Assembly: GCF_006439025.1 (NCBI RefSeq)
Contig: NZ_RCYZ01000002.1
Coordinates: forward strand, 62,753 to 126,752
Length of the DNA: 64,000 nt
Direction: 5' to 3'
Source of the DNA: Hymenobacter nivis
GTDB taxonomy: Bacteria; Bacteroidota; Bacteroidia; Cytophagales; Hymenobacteraceae
Shown: in pieces, positions 9,318 through 18,307 of the stretch
Layout: the number at the start of each line of letters is the position of its first letter
Position numbering within the stretch: position 1 is the stretch's first letter
Program-made: the position numbers and the translations under genes
The notes under the pieces: generated by a model
The model's database searches: none
What the model was told of the DNA's origin: nothing
The model's input: only the letters and a program-made list of their open reading frames with translations

Positions 9318-9620
9318 ATGAAAGTTCAGATGAATGCGGTGCATTTCACTGCCGACCAAAAGCTGCTCGATTTTATCCAGCAGCGGCTCAATAAGCTGGA
9401 AACTTTTTACGACAAAGTGACCGGCGGAGAAGTTATTTTGCGTGTTAACAACAAAGACGGCGCGGCCAACAAAACCGTCGAAATAAAGCTACTTGTACCC
9501 GGCGGCACCTTGTTCAGCGAAGAAGACGCCACTTCATTTGAAGCCGCCACTGACGCTGCTACCGAAAACCTGCGCCGCCAAATCGTGAAGCACAAGGAGA
9601 AAACCTTGCTAACCCACTAG
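9318..9620 (+). CDS. hpf: Ribosome hibernation-promoting factor, short form (HPF/YfiA)
   Basis: 100 aa with the sigma-54-modulation/S30EA fold pattern: MKVQMNAVHFTADQKLLDFI at the start, then NNKDGAANKTVEIKLLVPGG. Length fits the short HPF form without the C-terminal dimerisation domain. It binds the 30S decoding region and silences ribosomes in stationary phase. It lies 46 bases after the recombinase gene and ends before a strong bidirectional terminator. Confidence 0.92.
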   Translation: MKVQMNAVHFTADQKLLDFIQQRLNKLETFYDKVTGGEVILRVNNKDGAANKTVEIKLLVPGGTLFSEEDATSFEAATDAATENLRRQIVKHKEKTLLTH

Positions 9621-9670
9621 TATCGACCGAGTGGCTGGCGGCTGTTGGCTGCCGGCTTTCCATATAAAAA

Positions 9671-9702
9671 GGGGCCCCGACTGAGTAATCAGTCGGGGCC
9701 CC
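9671..9702. terminator. Bidirectional terminator between hpf and metK
   Basis: A perfect 14-base stem with GTAA loop whose base is GGGGCCCC on both arms. It separates two convergent genes. Confidence 0.85.
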
Positions 9703-9731
9703 TTGCGTTGCCACAAAATCAGCAGTAGGCC

Positions 9732-10994
9732 TTACAAGCCAAAGGCTTCCTTTATTTTAGGCACGTAGTCGAGCTTTTCCCAGGTGAAGGTTTCGAAGGT
9801 TTTCACCTCGCCGCCGGGCATGGTGACCTGCTTGGTACCGGGCGTGCGGCCCATATGGCCATAGGCCGCGGTTTCGCCAAAAATGGGGTTTTGCAGGCCC
9901 AGGCGCTGCACAATGGCGTAGGGACGCAGGTCGAACAGCTCCTTCACTTTGCTGGCAATGGCGCCGTTGGACAGCGGCTGGCCGTCGGGGCTCAGGGCCC
10001 GGGTGCTGCCGTAGGTATCCACGAACACGCCCACCGGCTCGGCCACGCCGATGGCGTAGGCCACTTGCACGAGGGCATGGTCGGCTACGCCGGCGGCCAC
10101 CAGGTTTTTGGCGATGTGGCGGGTGGCGTAGGCCGCCGAGCGGTCCACTTTGCTCGAGTCTTTGCCCGAGAAGGCACCGCCGCCATGGGCCCCTTTGCCG
10201 CCGTAGGTGTCCACGATGATCTTACGGCCGGTGAGGCCGGAGTCGCCGTGGGGCCCCCCAATCACGAACTTGCCCGTGGGGTTGATGTGGTAGGTGATCT
10301 GGTCGGTAAAGAGCTTCTGCACCTCGGGGCCCAGGCCGGCCAGCACGCGCGGCACGAGGATGGTTTGCACATCGGCCTTGATTTTGGCCAGCATGGTGGC
10401 CTCGTCGGCGTCAAACTCGTCGTGCTGGGTGCTCACCACAATCGTGTCAATGGCCTCCGGCGTACCGTTGTCGGCGTAGCGAATCGTGACTTGGCTCTTG
10501 GCGTCGGGGCGCAGGTAGGGCATGTCGCGGGCCTCGCGCCGGATGGCAGCCAGTTCCTGCAACAGGCGGTGCGAGAGGTCGAGGGCCAGGGGCATGTAGT
10601 TGGCGCTCTCGCGGGTGGCGTAGCCGAACATCATGCCCTGGTCGCCGGCGCCCTGGTCTTCGGCCGTGGCGCGCACCACGCCCTGGTTAATGTCGGGCGA
10701 CTGCTCGTGCAGGCGGTTCATCACCTCGCAGGTGTCGGCGTTGAAGAGATACTCGGGCTTGTCGTAGCCGATGCGGCGGATGGTGGCCCGGATGAGGGGC
10801 TCGGCGTCCACGCGGGCGGTCGATTTAATCTCGCCGGCCACTAGCGCGAAATCGGTGGTCACCAGGGTTTCGCAGGCCACTTTGGCGGCCGGGTCCTGCC
10901 GTAGGTATTCGTCCAGGATGGCGTCGGAAATCTGGTCCGCAACTTTATCGGGGTGGCCTTCCGAAACCGATTCGGAGGTGAACAGGTAGGGCAT
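9732..10994 (-). CDS. metK: S-adenosylmethionine synthase
   Basis: 420 aa. Diagnostic motifs: FTSESVSEGHPDKVADQISD at the start, MMFGYAT (residues near 120), and the glycine-rich GGGAFSGKDSSKVDRSAAYA loop. It makes S-adenosylmethionine from methionine and ATP, with a cleaved triphosphate. The product cycle continues with ahcY at 13.1 kb. A -7 box lies in the 3' end of the upstream methyltransferase gene, giving an approximately 70-base leader that holds two competing hairpins and a U run (11022-11058), which suggests attenuation. Confidence 0.97.
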   Translation of the reverse strand: MPYLFTSESVSEGHPDKVADQISDAILDEYLRQDPAAKVACETLVTTDFALVAGEIKSTARVDAEPLIRATIRRIGYDKPEYLFNADTCEVMNRLHEQSPDINQGVVRATAEDQGAGDQGMMFGYATRESANYMPLALDLSHRLLQELAAIRREARDMPYLRPDAKSQVTIRYADNGTPEAIDTIVVSTQHDEFDADEATMLAKIKADVQTILVPRVLAGLGPEVQKLFTDQITYHINPTGKFVIGGPHGDSGLTGRKIIVDTYGGKGAHGGGAFSGKDSSKVDRSAAYATRHIAKNLVAAGVADHALVQVAYAIGVAEPVGVFVDTYGSTRALSPDGQPLSNGAIASKVKELFDLRPYAIVQRLGLQNPIFGETAAYGHMGRTPGTKQVTMPGGEVKTFETFTWEKLDYVPKIKEAFGL

Positions 10995-11021
10995 AAAACG
11001 GGAAGAGAAGCAATAAAAAGC

Positions 11022-11058
11022 AAAAAAACCAACCGCTTACGCGGTCAAGGCCACCGCG
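11022..11058 (-). promoter_or_regulatory. Candidate transcription attenuator in the metK leader
   Basis: Read on the minus strand: segment 1 CGCGGT (11058-11053), segment 2 ACCGCG (11045-11040), segment 3 GCGGTT (11036-11031), then seven T (11028-11022). Segments 1 and 2 pair perfectly over 6 bases; segments 2 and 3 pair around a GTAA loop, extended by wobble pairs, and lead straight into the T run. The two pairings exclude each other. No known SAM riboswitch core was recognised. Confidence 0.5.
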
Positions 11059-11069
11059 TGGGCGAACGG

Positions 11070-11077
11070 CAAAACTA
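11070..11077 (-). promoter_or_regulatory. -7 box TAGTTTTG for metK
   Basis: An exact TAnnTTTG match on the minus strand, overlapping the stop codon of the methyltransferase gene. No clear -33 TTG is seen. Confidence 0.55.
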
Positions 11078-12322
11078 CGCCACGCCGCCCGAAGGCGCGG
11101 GGCCCCCCGCGTCGGCATCGGCTAAACTGGGCAGTACGGCTTTCTCGCAAACCAGTACCACGGGCCGGCCGCGCAGGTCGGTGGTGGCGAACAAATACGT
11201 ATCGCCGCCCTCGCGGATGCCGGTGCGCAGCCGGAAATCGGCCACCGAATCGGGGAAGTTGCGGGTTGTGACGTGGGCGCGGGCCTCGGGGCCCAAATGA
11301 GCCTTAAGGGCCGCGCCGTCGGCTTTCTCCACCGCCAGCACCCGGAAAATGCGCCCCGGGAAATCGGCCCGCAGCGTGGCCGACGTGTATAAGTGGCTGT
11401 GCTGGTGCAGCTTTAATAGCTCAAAAGCAGTGCCGATGCTGCGGAAGGCCCCCGCCTTGAGCACGGCCGCGTTGGGCTCGTAGAGAAACTGCTGGGCCTC
11501 GGCGTAGCGCGGCACGGCGCGGGCCTCGCGGGCTCGGTTGAGGCGAAATTCCTGCCGGGTGCCGTCGCGACGCAGGTTTAGGGCGAAGCGCTCGGGATCT
11601 ACGGCAGGCTCGGGGCCCAGTTCGTAGAGCACCTCCTTCACCTCATTATCCAGGGCCAGCACCCAGAGGCGGCGCACGTGCTTGAGCTCCTGCACGGCCT
11701 GCTCGATGTCGAGCATGGGCGAGGTTTTCAGCAATACGCGGTCGGCTTTATGCAGCAGCAGCGGCACGAGGTGCAGCACGTCGGGCTCGCAGTCGGCCAG
11801 CCGGAAAATCTTGCGCGAAGCCGTGTCGCGCCGGGCCGGGTCGAGGTAAATCCAGTCGTAGTGGTGGGGTGTTTCCTTGAGGAAGGCCAGGGCGTCGGCG
11901 TTGTGCACCGCCACGTTCTCAATGCCAAGCAGCCGGAAATTGTAGCGCACCACGGCCGCCAACTGCGGGCTGCGCTCCACGTAATCGACCTGGGCCACGC
12001 GGGCGGCGAAGTGCGCCGCATCGGCCCCAAAGCCGCCGGTGAGGTCGGCCAGCCGCGCGCCGTCTACTAAGCTGGCCTTGAAGGTGGCCGTGCGCTCCGA
12101 CGACGCCTGCTCGACCGACAGGGCGGGCGGAAAGGCGAGGTCGGGGTTAGCGGCCCAGGTCGGCAGCTTACCCTGGGCTTTCTGGCGGGCCTGGATTTGG
12201 CGCACCAGCTCGGGCACGGGCAGGCCGGGGTGGCGGCGGGCTTGTAAGGCCAAGTGGGCGGGGTCGTCGTGCAAATGCGCGGCCACGTAGCGACGGGCCG
12301 CCTCGGGCAAAGGGAATTCCAT
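11075..12322 (-). CDS. Class I SAM-dependent methyltransferase with THUMP-like domain
   Basis: 415 aa from the ATG at 12322; the ATG 39 bases further upstream would add a short non-conserved peptide. The methyltransferase core is clear: LADLTGGFGADAAHFA (SAM loop), VDYVERSPQL, and the catalytic-type YLDPARRD. The C-terminal third fits the THUMP-like domain found in this family. An RNA target is likely by family resemblance, but no substrate can be named. The gene is followed directly by metK, whose promoter overlaps its stop codon. Confidence 0.85.
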   Translation of the reverse strand: MEFPLPEAARRYVAAHLHDDPAHLALQARRHPGLPVPELVRQIQARQKAQGKLPTWAANPDLAFPPALSVEQASSERTATFKASLVDGARLADLTGGFGADAAHFAARVAQVDYVERSPQLAAVVRYNFRLLGIENVAVHNADALAFLKETPHHYDWIYLDPARRDTASRKIFRLADCEPDVLHLVPLLLHKADRVLLKTSPMLDIEQAVQELKHVRRLWVLALDNEVKEVLYELGPEPAVDPERFALNLRRDGTRQEFRLNRAREARAVPRYAEAQQFLYEPNAAVLKAGAFRSIGTAFELLKLHQHSHLYTSATLRADFPGRIFRVLAVEKADGAALKAHLGPEARAHVTTRNFPDSVADFRLRTGIREGGDTYLFATTDLRGRPVVLVCEKAVLPSLADADAGGPAPSGGVA

Positions 12323-12376
12323 GTAAGCGGGTATACGGGAAAAACGCCGCGGACAGCACAAATAGTGCCCCGCGGC

Positions 12377-13000
12377 CTAGCGCAGGCCCCAGGCCAGAGC
12401 TAGCAACGGCGTGCGCTGGGGCCCCAGGCGCAGGCCCGCCGTGCTGGGCGAGTACCGCTGCCACCAAGTGCCGTGGGCCCCCGTCAGGCCGCTGTTGTAA
12501 GCCGTTAAGGCCTGCTGCAAGTGCTCGTTGGTGTGACGGTTGATGGGAATGGTAGCCAACAAGCTGGCCACAAACAAACCTGCTGCCACCTGTTGGGTGC
12601 CGTTGAAATATTGCTGGTCACCATCCTTGGCAAACACCTGGCTGCCGTACAAGCCCAGGGCCCCCACCGCTACTAGGCGGTCGGCCAGGAACAGGGTTTT
12701 CTGGCGGCGGTAGTCGGCCAAGTGGTTCAGGGCTTCGGCGTTGGTGCCCAGGTAGGGGCGCAGCTTCTGGCCGAAAAAACCGGCGTTCTGGTAGTCCTCG
12801 CCTGTTTTGCCGGGGGGCAGGAAGTAGAAGTTGTGCTGGGGGCCGCTGAGGCCACGCGCCGCATCGTCGGGCTGGAGCCGGATGGTGGCGGGGGCCGCCT
12901 GGGCGGCGGCCAGGCGCGGGGCCCCCACGGCCAAAGCCACTAAAAACACGCTAAAGGATAGGCAACGGGCTGTATCTACAGCCGGAATAGAATGGTGCAT
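12377..13000 (-). CDS. Exported protein of unknown function
   Basis: 207 aa from the ATG at 13000, chosen because it gives a typical Sec signal peptide (SFSVFLVALAVGAPRLAAAQ, cleavage after AQA likely); the frame stays open upstream to 13138, crossing the divergent ahcY promoter. The mature part contains two moderately hydrophobic stretches (LADRLVAVGALGLYGSQVF and VAAGLFVASLLATIPI) that could be membrane-associated helices. I do not recognise the family. A TATCTTTA box on the minus strand lies just before the start (around 13005-13015). It ends 54 bases before the methyltransferase gene. Confidence 0.7.
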   Translation of the reverse strand: MHHSIPAVDTARCLSFSVFLVALAVGAPRLAAAQAAPATIRLQPDDAARGLSGPQHNFYFLPPGKTGEDYQNAGFFGQKLRPYLGTNAEALNHLADYRRQKTLFLADRLVAVGALGLYGSQVFAKDGDQQYFNGTQQVAAGLFVASLLATIPINRHTNEHLQQALTAYNSGLTGAHGTWWQRYSPSTAGLRLGPQRTPLLALAWGLR

Positions 13001-13072
13001 GAAGTAAAGATACGGGGCTTCACACCCACAAAACGGCGGCCTTTCGCGGCCGGGGCCCCAAAACAATTGCCG

Positions 13073-13080
13073 TATCTTTG
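13073..13080 (+). promoter_or_regulatory. -7 box TATCTTTG for ahcY
   Basis: An exact TAnnTTTG match 35 bases before the ahcY ATG, with a GGGGCCCC octamer about 20 bases upstream. The divergent exported-protein gene has a near-match on the other strand. Confidence 0.65.
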
Positions 13081-13115
13081 TGGTTGAACCCGACCATACC
13101 AACCAAGACCCTATC

Positions 13116-14435
13116 ATGGTGGAAACCAAAACGAACACCTACGTTCCCTACAAGGTAAAAGACATGTCGCTGGCCGAGTGGGGCCGCAAGGAGATTCGCC
13201 TCGCCGAAGCCGAGATGCCCGGCCTGATGGCCCTGCGCGAAGAGTTCGGCGCTGCCCAGCCCTTCAAAGGTGCCCGCATTGCCGGCTGCCTGCACATGAC
13301 CATCCAAACCGCCGTGCTCATCGAGACCCTGAAGGCCTTGGGCGCTGAGGTGACGTGGTCGTCGTGCAACATCTTCTCGACCCAGGACCACGCCGCCGCG
13401 GCCATCGCCGCCGCTGGCATCCCGGTATATGCCTGGAAGGGCATGAACGAGGAAGAGTTCAACTGGTGCATCGAGCAAACGCTGTTCTTCGGCGAAGACA
13501 AGCAGCCGCTGAACATGATCCTTGACGACGGCGGCGACCTCACCAACATGGTGTTGAACGAGTACCCTGAGCTGGCCGCTGGCATCAAAGGCGTGTCGGA
13601 AGAGACGACTACCGGTGTGCTGCGCCTCTACGAGCGCGTGAAAAACGGTACGTTGGCTTTCCCCGCCATCAACGTGAACGACTCGGTGACGAAGTCGAAG
13701 TTTGACAACAAGTACGGCTGCAAAGAGTCGGCCGTAGACGCCATCCGCCGGGCTACCGACGTGATGATGGCCGGCAAAATTGCTGTGGTAGCCGGCTACG
13801 GCGACGTAGGAAAAGGCACCGCCGCCTCGCTGAGCGGCGCCGGCGCCCGCGTCATCGTGACGGAAATTGACCCCATTTGCGCCCTGCAAGCGGCCATGGA
13901 CGGTTACGCCGTGAAGAAGCTGACCAACGCCGTGAAGGAAGCCGACATTGTGGTGACGGCCACCGGCAACTGCGACATCCTTACCGAGGAGCACTTCCGC
14001 AGCCTAAAGGACAAAGCCATTGTGTGCAACATCGGCCACTTCGATGACGAGATTGACATGGCTTGGCTGAACGGCAACTACGGCCACACCAAAGACACGG
14101 TGAAGCCGCAGGTGGACATCTACAACATCGACGGCAAAGAGGTCATCATCCTCGCTGAAGGTCGCCTCGTGAACCTGGGCTGCGCTACTGGCCATCCCTC
14201 GTTCGTGATGTCGAACTCCTTCACCAACCAGACGCTGGCCCAGTTGGAGCTATGGCAGAACGCTGCCCAGTACGAGCACCAGGTGTACACCTTGCCCAAG
14301 CACTTGGACGAGAAAGTAGCCCGCTTGCACCTCGCCAAAATCGGTGTGGAACTGGACGAGTTGACGCCCCGCCAGGCCGACTACATCAAGGTGCCCGTGG
14401 AGGGCCCCTTCAAATCGGACCTGTACCGCTACTAG
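13116..14435 (+). CDS. ahcY: Adenosylhomocysteinase
   Basis: 439 aa from the ATG at 13116; the upstream GTG in frame at 13080 falls in the promoter. Signatures: the substrate region [17 protein letters not shown], the NAD-binding loop [18 protein letters not shown], and the C-terminal [15 protein letters not shown]. It hydrolyses S-adenosylhomocysteine to adenosine and homocysteine, relieving product inhibition of methyltransferases, and complements metK 2 kb away. Codon use leans to the highly expressed set. Ends before a perfect terminator. Confidence 0.97.
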   Translation: MVETKTNTYVPYKVKDMSLAEWGRKEIRLAEAEMPGLMALREEFGAAQPFKGARIAGCLHMTIQTAVLIETLKALGAEVTWSSCNIFSTQDHAAAAIAAAGIPVYAWKGMNEEEFNWCIEQTLFFGEDKQPLNMILDDGGDLTNMVLNEYPELAAGIKGVSEETTTGVLRLYERVKNGTLAFPAINVNDSVTKSKFDNKYGCKESAVDAIRRATDVMMAGKIAVVAGYGDVGKGTAASLSGAGARVIVTEIDPICALQAAMDGYAVKKLTNAVKEADIVVTATGNCDILTEEHFRSLKDKAIVCNIGHFDDEIDMAWLNGNYGHTKDTVKPQVDIYNIDGKEVIILAEGRLVNLGCATGHPSFVMSNSFTNQTLAQLELWQNAAQYEHQVYTLPKHLDEKVARLHLAKIGVELDELTPRQADYIKVPVEGPFKSDLYRY

Positions 14436-14449
14436 GGCCCCAGCCTTTT

Positions 14450-14489
14450 GCAAAAAGCCTCGCCAACAGCTGTTGGCGAGGCTTTTTGC
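14450..14489. terminator. Perfect 40-base palindromic terminator after ahcY
   Basis: Two exactly complementary 20-base halves beginning GCAAAAAGCC and ending GGCTTTTTGC. Serves ahcY and the convergent dehydrogenase gene. Confidence 0.9.
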
Positions 14490-14514
14490 GTTTACCGAAG
14501 CAACAGAACGCGTG

Positions 14515-15384
14515 CTAGTCTAGGAACTGTGTGCCCGTCAATTGTTCGCTTATATTCCAGAGGCGCTGGCTGTTGGCCAGCGTGTTAAAGCTGCTTTTCA
14601 CGGGTTCGGGCTTCTTCTTGCTGTAGAAGCCGCCGCTGACCGCGGCCACGCTGGGGTCAGACGCCAAGAAGATGCTGGTTTCGGCGCCTTTCTCGGGCGA
14701 AAGCATGAAGGGCCGGCCCAGGGCAAGCACCGCCGACAGCCAGCCGCCCGATTGCTGGCCGTAGCCGGTGGCCACCGCGCCGGGGTGCAGCGAGTTGGTA
14801 GTTACGTTGGTAATGCCGTGGGTGCGCAGCCGCCGGGCCAGCTCCTGGGTGAACATGATGTTCCAGAGCTTGGTGGTGCCGTACTCCCACATGGCGCTGT
14901 AGCTGCGCTCCGACTGGATGTCGTCGAGCGTGGGCTTGGAGAAGCGGTAGGCCATTGAAGCCACGTTCACAATGCGGGCGGCCGGGCTTTTACGCAGGAG
15001 GTCGAGCAACAGGCTCGTGAGCAGGAAGGGCCCCAGGTGGTTGGTGGCCAGCGTCAATTCGTAGCCATCGGCTGATACTTCGCGCTCGGCCCCTAGCATC
15101 AGGCCGGCGTTGTTGAGGAGCACGTCAAGACGCGGGTACTGTGCATTGATTTCGGCGGCCACGTCGCGCACTTCTTGCAGCGAGGAGAGGTCGGCCAAGG
15201 CCATGTCTACCCGCTGGTTGCCGGTGGCGTCGATGATTTCCTGCCGGGTGCGTTCGGTTTTCAGGCGGTTGCGGCCCAGCAGAATAACGTGGGCCCCTTG
15301 CCGGGCCAGCGCCTCGGCCGTGACCTTGCCAATGCCCGAGGTAGCCCCGGTGATGAGAATAATTTGGTCTTTTAAGTCAGCCAT
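14515..15384 (-). CDS. Short-chain dehydrogenase/reductase
   Basis: 289 aa classical SDR with GATSGIGK (about residues 13-20), a NNAGL motif and the active-site YGTTK. The sequence style (long C-terminal substrate loop, NHLGPFLLTSLLLDLLRKS) resembles retinol-dehydrogenase/WW-domain-oxidoreductase-like members, which are used for many hydrophobic alcohols and ketones. The substrate is unknown. Monocistronic: convergent with ahcY and divergent from pnuC. Confidence 0.88.
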   Translation of the reverse strand: MADLKDQIILITGATSGIGKVTAEALARQGAHVILLGRNRLKTERTRQEIIDATGNQRVDMALADLSSLQEVRDVAAEINAQYPRLDVLLNNAGLMLGAEREVSADGYELTLATNHLGPFLLTSLLLDLLRKSPAARIVNVASMAYRFSKPTLDDIQSERSYSAMWEYGTTKLWNIMFTQELARRLRTHGITNVTTNSLHPGAVATGYGQQSGGWLSAVLALGRPFMLSPEKGAETSIFLASDPSVAAVSGGFYSKKKPEPVKSSFNTLANSQRLWNISEQLTGTQFLD

Positions 15385-15478
15385 GGGGAGGAGAAAAGGA
15401 AAAGTACTGGGCCCTAATACGCGCCACGACGGCCCGCGGTACCGAATATTTTAGGGCCCCAGGCGCCGGGGCCGTGTT

Positions 15479-15485
15479 TACTTTG
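15479..15485 (+). promoter_or_regulatory. Possible -7 box TACTTTG directly before pnuC
   Basis: TA-n-TTTG with only four bases (CCCC) between the final G and the ATG. If used, the mRNA would be leaderless or nearly so. No -33 TTG is seen. Confidence 0.35.
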
Positions 15486-15489
15486 CCCC

Positions 15490-16164
15490 ATGCCCGATTT
15501 TTTGCGCGTCGAAACCATCTTTTTTACTGTGCTCGGCTACCCCATGAGCTACCTCGAATTCTTCGGGGTGCTGACGGGGGCCGTGGCCGTATGGCTCTCG
15601 GCCCGGGCCAATGTGTGGAGCTGGCCGCTGAGCCTGGTGGGCATCGTGCTCTCGTTCTTCCTGTTCTTCCAGGTGCAGCTCTACCCCGACACTTTTTTGC
15701 AAGTGTTCTTCTTCGCGACCAGCCTCATTGGCTGGTGGCAGTGGACGCACCCTGCCCCGCGCGAGGCCGACCAAAAGGAGGAGCTGCGCATTACCTACAC
15801 CCCGCGCTTAGTGCTGCTGCTGGGCAGCATCGGGGCCCTGGCCGCCACCGCGCTGCTAGGGGCCCTGGCCCAACGCCTGCACCAGTGGCTGCCGCTGGTG
15901 TTCAGCAAACCCAGCGCCTTCCCATACCTCGATTCGTTTACCACGGTGCTCAGCATTGCCGCCACCTTCCTGCTGATGCGCAAAAAGGTGGAAAGCTGGT
16001 ACGTGTGGCTCCTTACCGACGTGGTTTTAACTTACGTGTACTTCTTGAAGGGCATCAAGTTCGTGGGCATCGAGTACGCCGTGTTCTGCGCCGTGGCGGC
16101 CTACGGGGCCTACCATTGGACGCGCGAGTTTCGCGGCTATGCCAACCAGCTGCCCGCTGCCTAG
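15490..16164 (+). CDS. pnuC: Nicotinamide riboside transporter PnuC family
   Basis: 224 aa, almost wholly hydrophobic, about seven membrane segments. Family marks: NVWSWPLSLVGIVLSFFLFF, FFFATSLIGWWQWTHP (the WxxW region) and the late DVVLTYVYFLKGIKFVGIEYAVFCAVAAYG. It should take up nicotinamide riboside by facilitated diffusion for NAD synthesis; nadD for the same coenzyme is 4 kb away. Other vitamin types (thiamine, riboflavin) exist in the superfamily and cannot be ruled out; no thiamine or flavin riboswitch is seen upstream. Confidence 0.88.
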   Translation: MPDFLRVETIFFTVLGYPMSYLEFFGVLTGAVAVWLSARANVWSWPLSLVGIVLSFFLFFQVQLYPDTFLQVFFFATSLIGWWQWTHPAPREADQKEELRITYTPRLVLLLGSIGALAATALLGALAQRLHQWLPLVFSKPSAFPYLDSFTTVLSIAATFLLMRKKVESWYVWLLTDVVLTYVYFLKGIKFVGIEYAVFCAVAAYGAYHWTREFRGYANQLPAA

Positions 16165-16208
16165 GGCCCCGAACCTGACCTTTGCGCTTATCCTTTTGTC
16201 TACCCGCC

Positions 16209-16973
16209 GTGGTTTCGCTTTCCGTCGTCGTCATCACCTTTAACGAAGCCGCCAACATCGGCCGCTGCCTGGATGCGCTAGGCGATGTAGCCGACGAAGT
16301 GCTGGTGGTGGATTCGTTCTCGACAGACGATACGGTGGCCATCTGCCAAGCCCGCGGCGCCCGGGTGGTGCAAAACGCCTTCGCTGGCTACGTCGAACAG
16401 AAAAACTTCGCCACCGCCCAGGCCTGCTTCGACCACGTGCTCCAACTCGATGCCGACGAGGTGCTCACCGACGAGCTGCGCCAGAGCATCCAGCAGGCGA
16501 AGGCTAATTGGCAGCACGCGGCCTACGCCCTGGCCCGCCTTACCAACTACTGCGGCCATTGGGTGCGCCACGGCGGCTGGTACCCCGACCGCAAGCTGCG
16601 CCTCTACGACCGCCGCCTCGGCCGCTGGGAGGGCCTGCTGCTGCACGAGCACTACGAGGTGGGCCCCGGCCACACCACCGGGGCCCTGGCCGGTGATGCG
16701 CTGCACTATTCCTACCACTCCATCGCGCAGCACGTCAGCCAGTTGAATAAATTCACCAGCATCACGGCCCAGGAGTTGGCCCTAAAGGGCCGCACCCGCG
16801 TCACGCTCTTTCACCTGCTGCTCAAGCCCCTCTGGAAGTTCGTCCACGGCTACTTTCTGCGGCTGGGCTTTCTCGATGGGTTTGCCGGACTGTGCATCGC
16901 CGGCATCTCGGCCTGGGGCGTGTTCCTGAAATTTGCGAAGCTGAAAACCCGCACCGAACGCGCCGAAGCATGA
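16209..16973 (+). CDS. Family 2 glycosyltransferase
   Basis: 254 aa starting at GTG 16209 (MVSLSVVVITFNEAANIGRC); no ATG is available and a TTG at 16182 would add nine residues lacking conservation. GT-A features: VVVITFNEA, EVLVVDSFSTDDT and QLDADEVLT (DxD). Resembles the WaaE/KdtX-type lipopolysaccharide-core glucosyltransferases, with a C-terminal hydrophobic part. The stop overlaps the start of the next glycosyltransferase by ATGA, so the two are translationally coupled and probably act on one cell-surface glycan. Confidence 0.88.
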   Translation: MVSLSVVVITFNEAANIGRCLDALGDVADEVLVVDSFSTDDTVAICQARGARVVQNAFAGYVEQKNFATAQACFDHVLQLDADEVLTDELRQSIQQAKANWQHAAYALARLTNYCGHWVRHGGWYPDRKLRLYDRRLGRWEGLLLHEHYEVGPGHTTGALAGDALHYSYHSIAQHVSQLNKFTSITAQELALKGRTRVTLFHLLLKPLWKFVHGYFLRLGFLDGFAGLCIAGISAWGVFLKFAKLKTRTERAEA

Positions 16974-18013
16974 CCCCCACCTTCCTCGTTTCCCGCACCG
17001 ACGCCATCGGCGACGTGGTGCTGACCCTGCCCGTGGCCGGCCGCCTCAAGCAGCTGTTTCCCGGGTGCCGGGTGGTATTCATCGGCCGCGCCTACACGGC
17101 GCCGGTGGCCGCCGCCTGCCCCTGGGTGGACGAAGTGCTCGACTTCGACGCGCTGCAAAAGTTGCCCGTGGCCGCGCAGGTGGGGGCCCTGCGGGCGTAC
17201 GGGGCCCTGGCCATCGTCCACGTATTCCCCAACCGGGCCCTGGCCATCCTGGCCCGGCGGGCGCGCATCCCGGTGCGCATCGGTACCCGCAACCGCTGGT
17301 GGCACTGGCTGAGCTGCAACCGCCTGGTGGCCCTCAGCCGCCGCCACTCGCCCCTGCACGAGGCCCAGCTCAACCTCCAGCTCCTGGGGCCCCTGGGCGG
17401 CACCGAGGCCCTGGCCCTCCCCGCCGTGGCCGACCTGGTGCGCCTGCGCGCTCCCGCGCCGCTGGGGCCCCCGTGGCAGGAGTTGCTGGCCCAGCGCCAA
17501 TCCGGCCAGCTGAATGTGGTGCTGCACCCGCGCAGCCGCGGCAGCGCCCGCGAGTGGGGTCTCGACAATTTTGGCCGCTTGGCGCAGCTGCTGCACGCCG
17601 CCGGCCACCGCGTGTTCGTCACCGGCACGGCCGCCGAGGGGGCTGAGCTGGCCGGCTGGCTGGTGGAATACGGCCCCTACCTGGCCGCCGACCTCACCGG
17701 ACAGCTGGCCATGCCGCAGTTCCTGGCCTTTCTGGCCGCGGCCGATGGCATTGTGGCGGGCAGCACGGGGCCCCTGCACCTGGCCGCCGCGCTGGGCCGC
17801 CACGCGCTGGGGCTGTACCCGCCCATCCGGCCCATGCACCCCGGCCGCTGGGGGCCCCTGGGGCCCCGGGCCGAGTACCTGGTCTTCGACCGGCCCAACT
17901 GCCAGGACTGCCGCACCCAGCCCGCGGCCTGCACCTGCATCCGGGCCTTGGAGGCGGCCGCCGTAGCGGCGCGTGTGCAGGCGTGGCAGCCCATCGTTCC
18001 GGGCGAAGGGTAG
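16970..18013 (+). CDS. Family 9 glycosyltransferase (heptosyltransferase-like)
   Basis: 347 aa from the ATG at 16970, which overlaps the upstream stop as ATGA. GT-B fold with SRTDAIGDVVLTLPVAGRLK at the start and HPRSRGSAREWGLDNFGRLAQ and GSTGPLHLAAALG in the C-terminal half, the donor-binding area of ADP-heptose transferases. A C-terminal cluster of four Cys (NCQDCRTQPAACTCI) is unusual and could bind metal or form disulfides. The role in lipopolysaccharide core building is inferred from family and neighbour. Confidence 0.88.
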   Translation: MTPTFLVSRTDAIGDVVLTLPVAGRLKQLFPGCRVVFIGRAYTAPVAAACPWVDEVLDFDALQKLPVAAQVGALRAYGALAIVHVFPNRALAILARRARIPVRIGTRNRWWHWLSCNRLVALSRRHSPLHEAQLNLQLLGPLGGTEALALPAVADLVRLRAPAPLGPPWQELLAQRQSGQLNVVLHPRSRGSAREWGLDNFGRLAQLLHAAGHRVFVTGTAAEGAELAGWLVEYGPYLAADLTGQLAMPQFLAFLAAADGIVAGSTGPLHLAAALGRHALGLYPPIRPMHPGRWGPLGPRAEYLVFDRPNCQDCRTQPAACTCIRALEAAAVAARVQAWQPIVPGEG

Positions 18014-18307
18014 GGGCCCCGCCACAATACTCCGCTTTCCCTCAACCGCTAGCTACGCCGCCGGATTCGTGGCCGCCGGTGCAACCCGCGGCCCGTCACC
18101 CTCCGTACATCTGCCCGTTGGGGCCAAGCGCGGCGCGGTGTTGAGTGGCGGATTACCGCCACAGTAGCTGCCGGCGTGCGGCCCCGGCAATTTGATTAGA
18201 GCCCCCGGCCGCAACTTTACGGCCCGTTGGCGCTTATGCAAGGACCACGGCCACTTACGCTTGCCCTTTTGTAGGTTGCACCCTATTATATTCTCCGCCC
18301 CATCACT
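18014..18307. other. Intergenic gap with a small hairpin, promoter not resolved
   Basis: 294 bases between the glycosyltransferase and the sigma factor. It holds a GGGGCCCC octamer right after the stop and a 7-base-pair hairpin GTGGCGG/CCGCCAC with ATTA loop at 18145-18162. Base composition turns AT-rich from about 18240 (CTATTATATTC), where the sigma-factor promoter should lie, but no consensus -7 box is found. No small gene seen. Confidence 0.5.

Noticed and set aside
16850..18025. 391-codon antisense frame opposite the family 9 glycosyltransferase
   Set aside because: Translation is Gly/Gln/Arg/Pro-rich with no motif, and the plus-strand frame has clear GT9 signatures and an ATGA overlap start.
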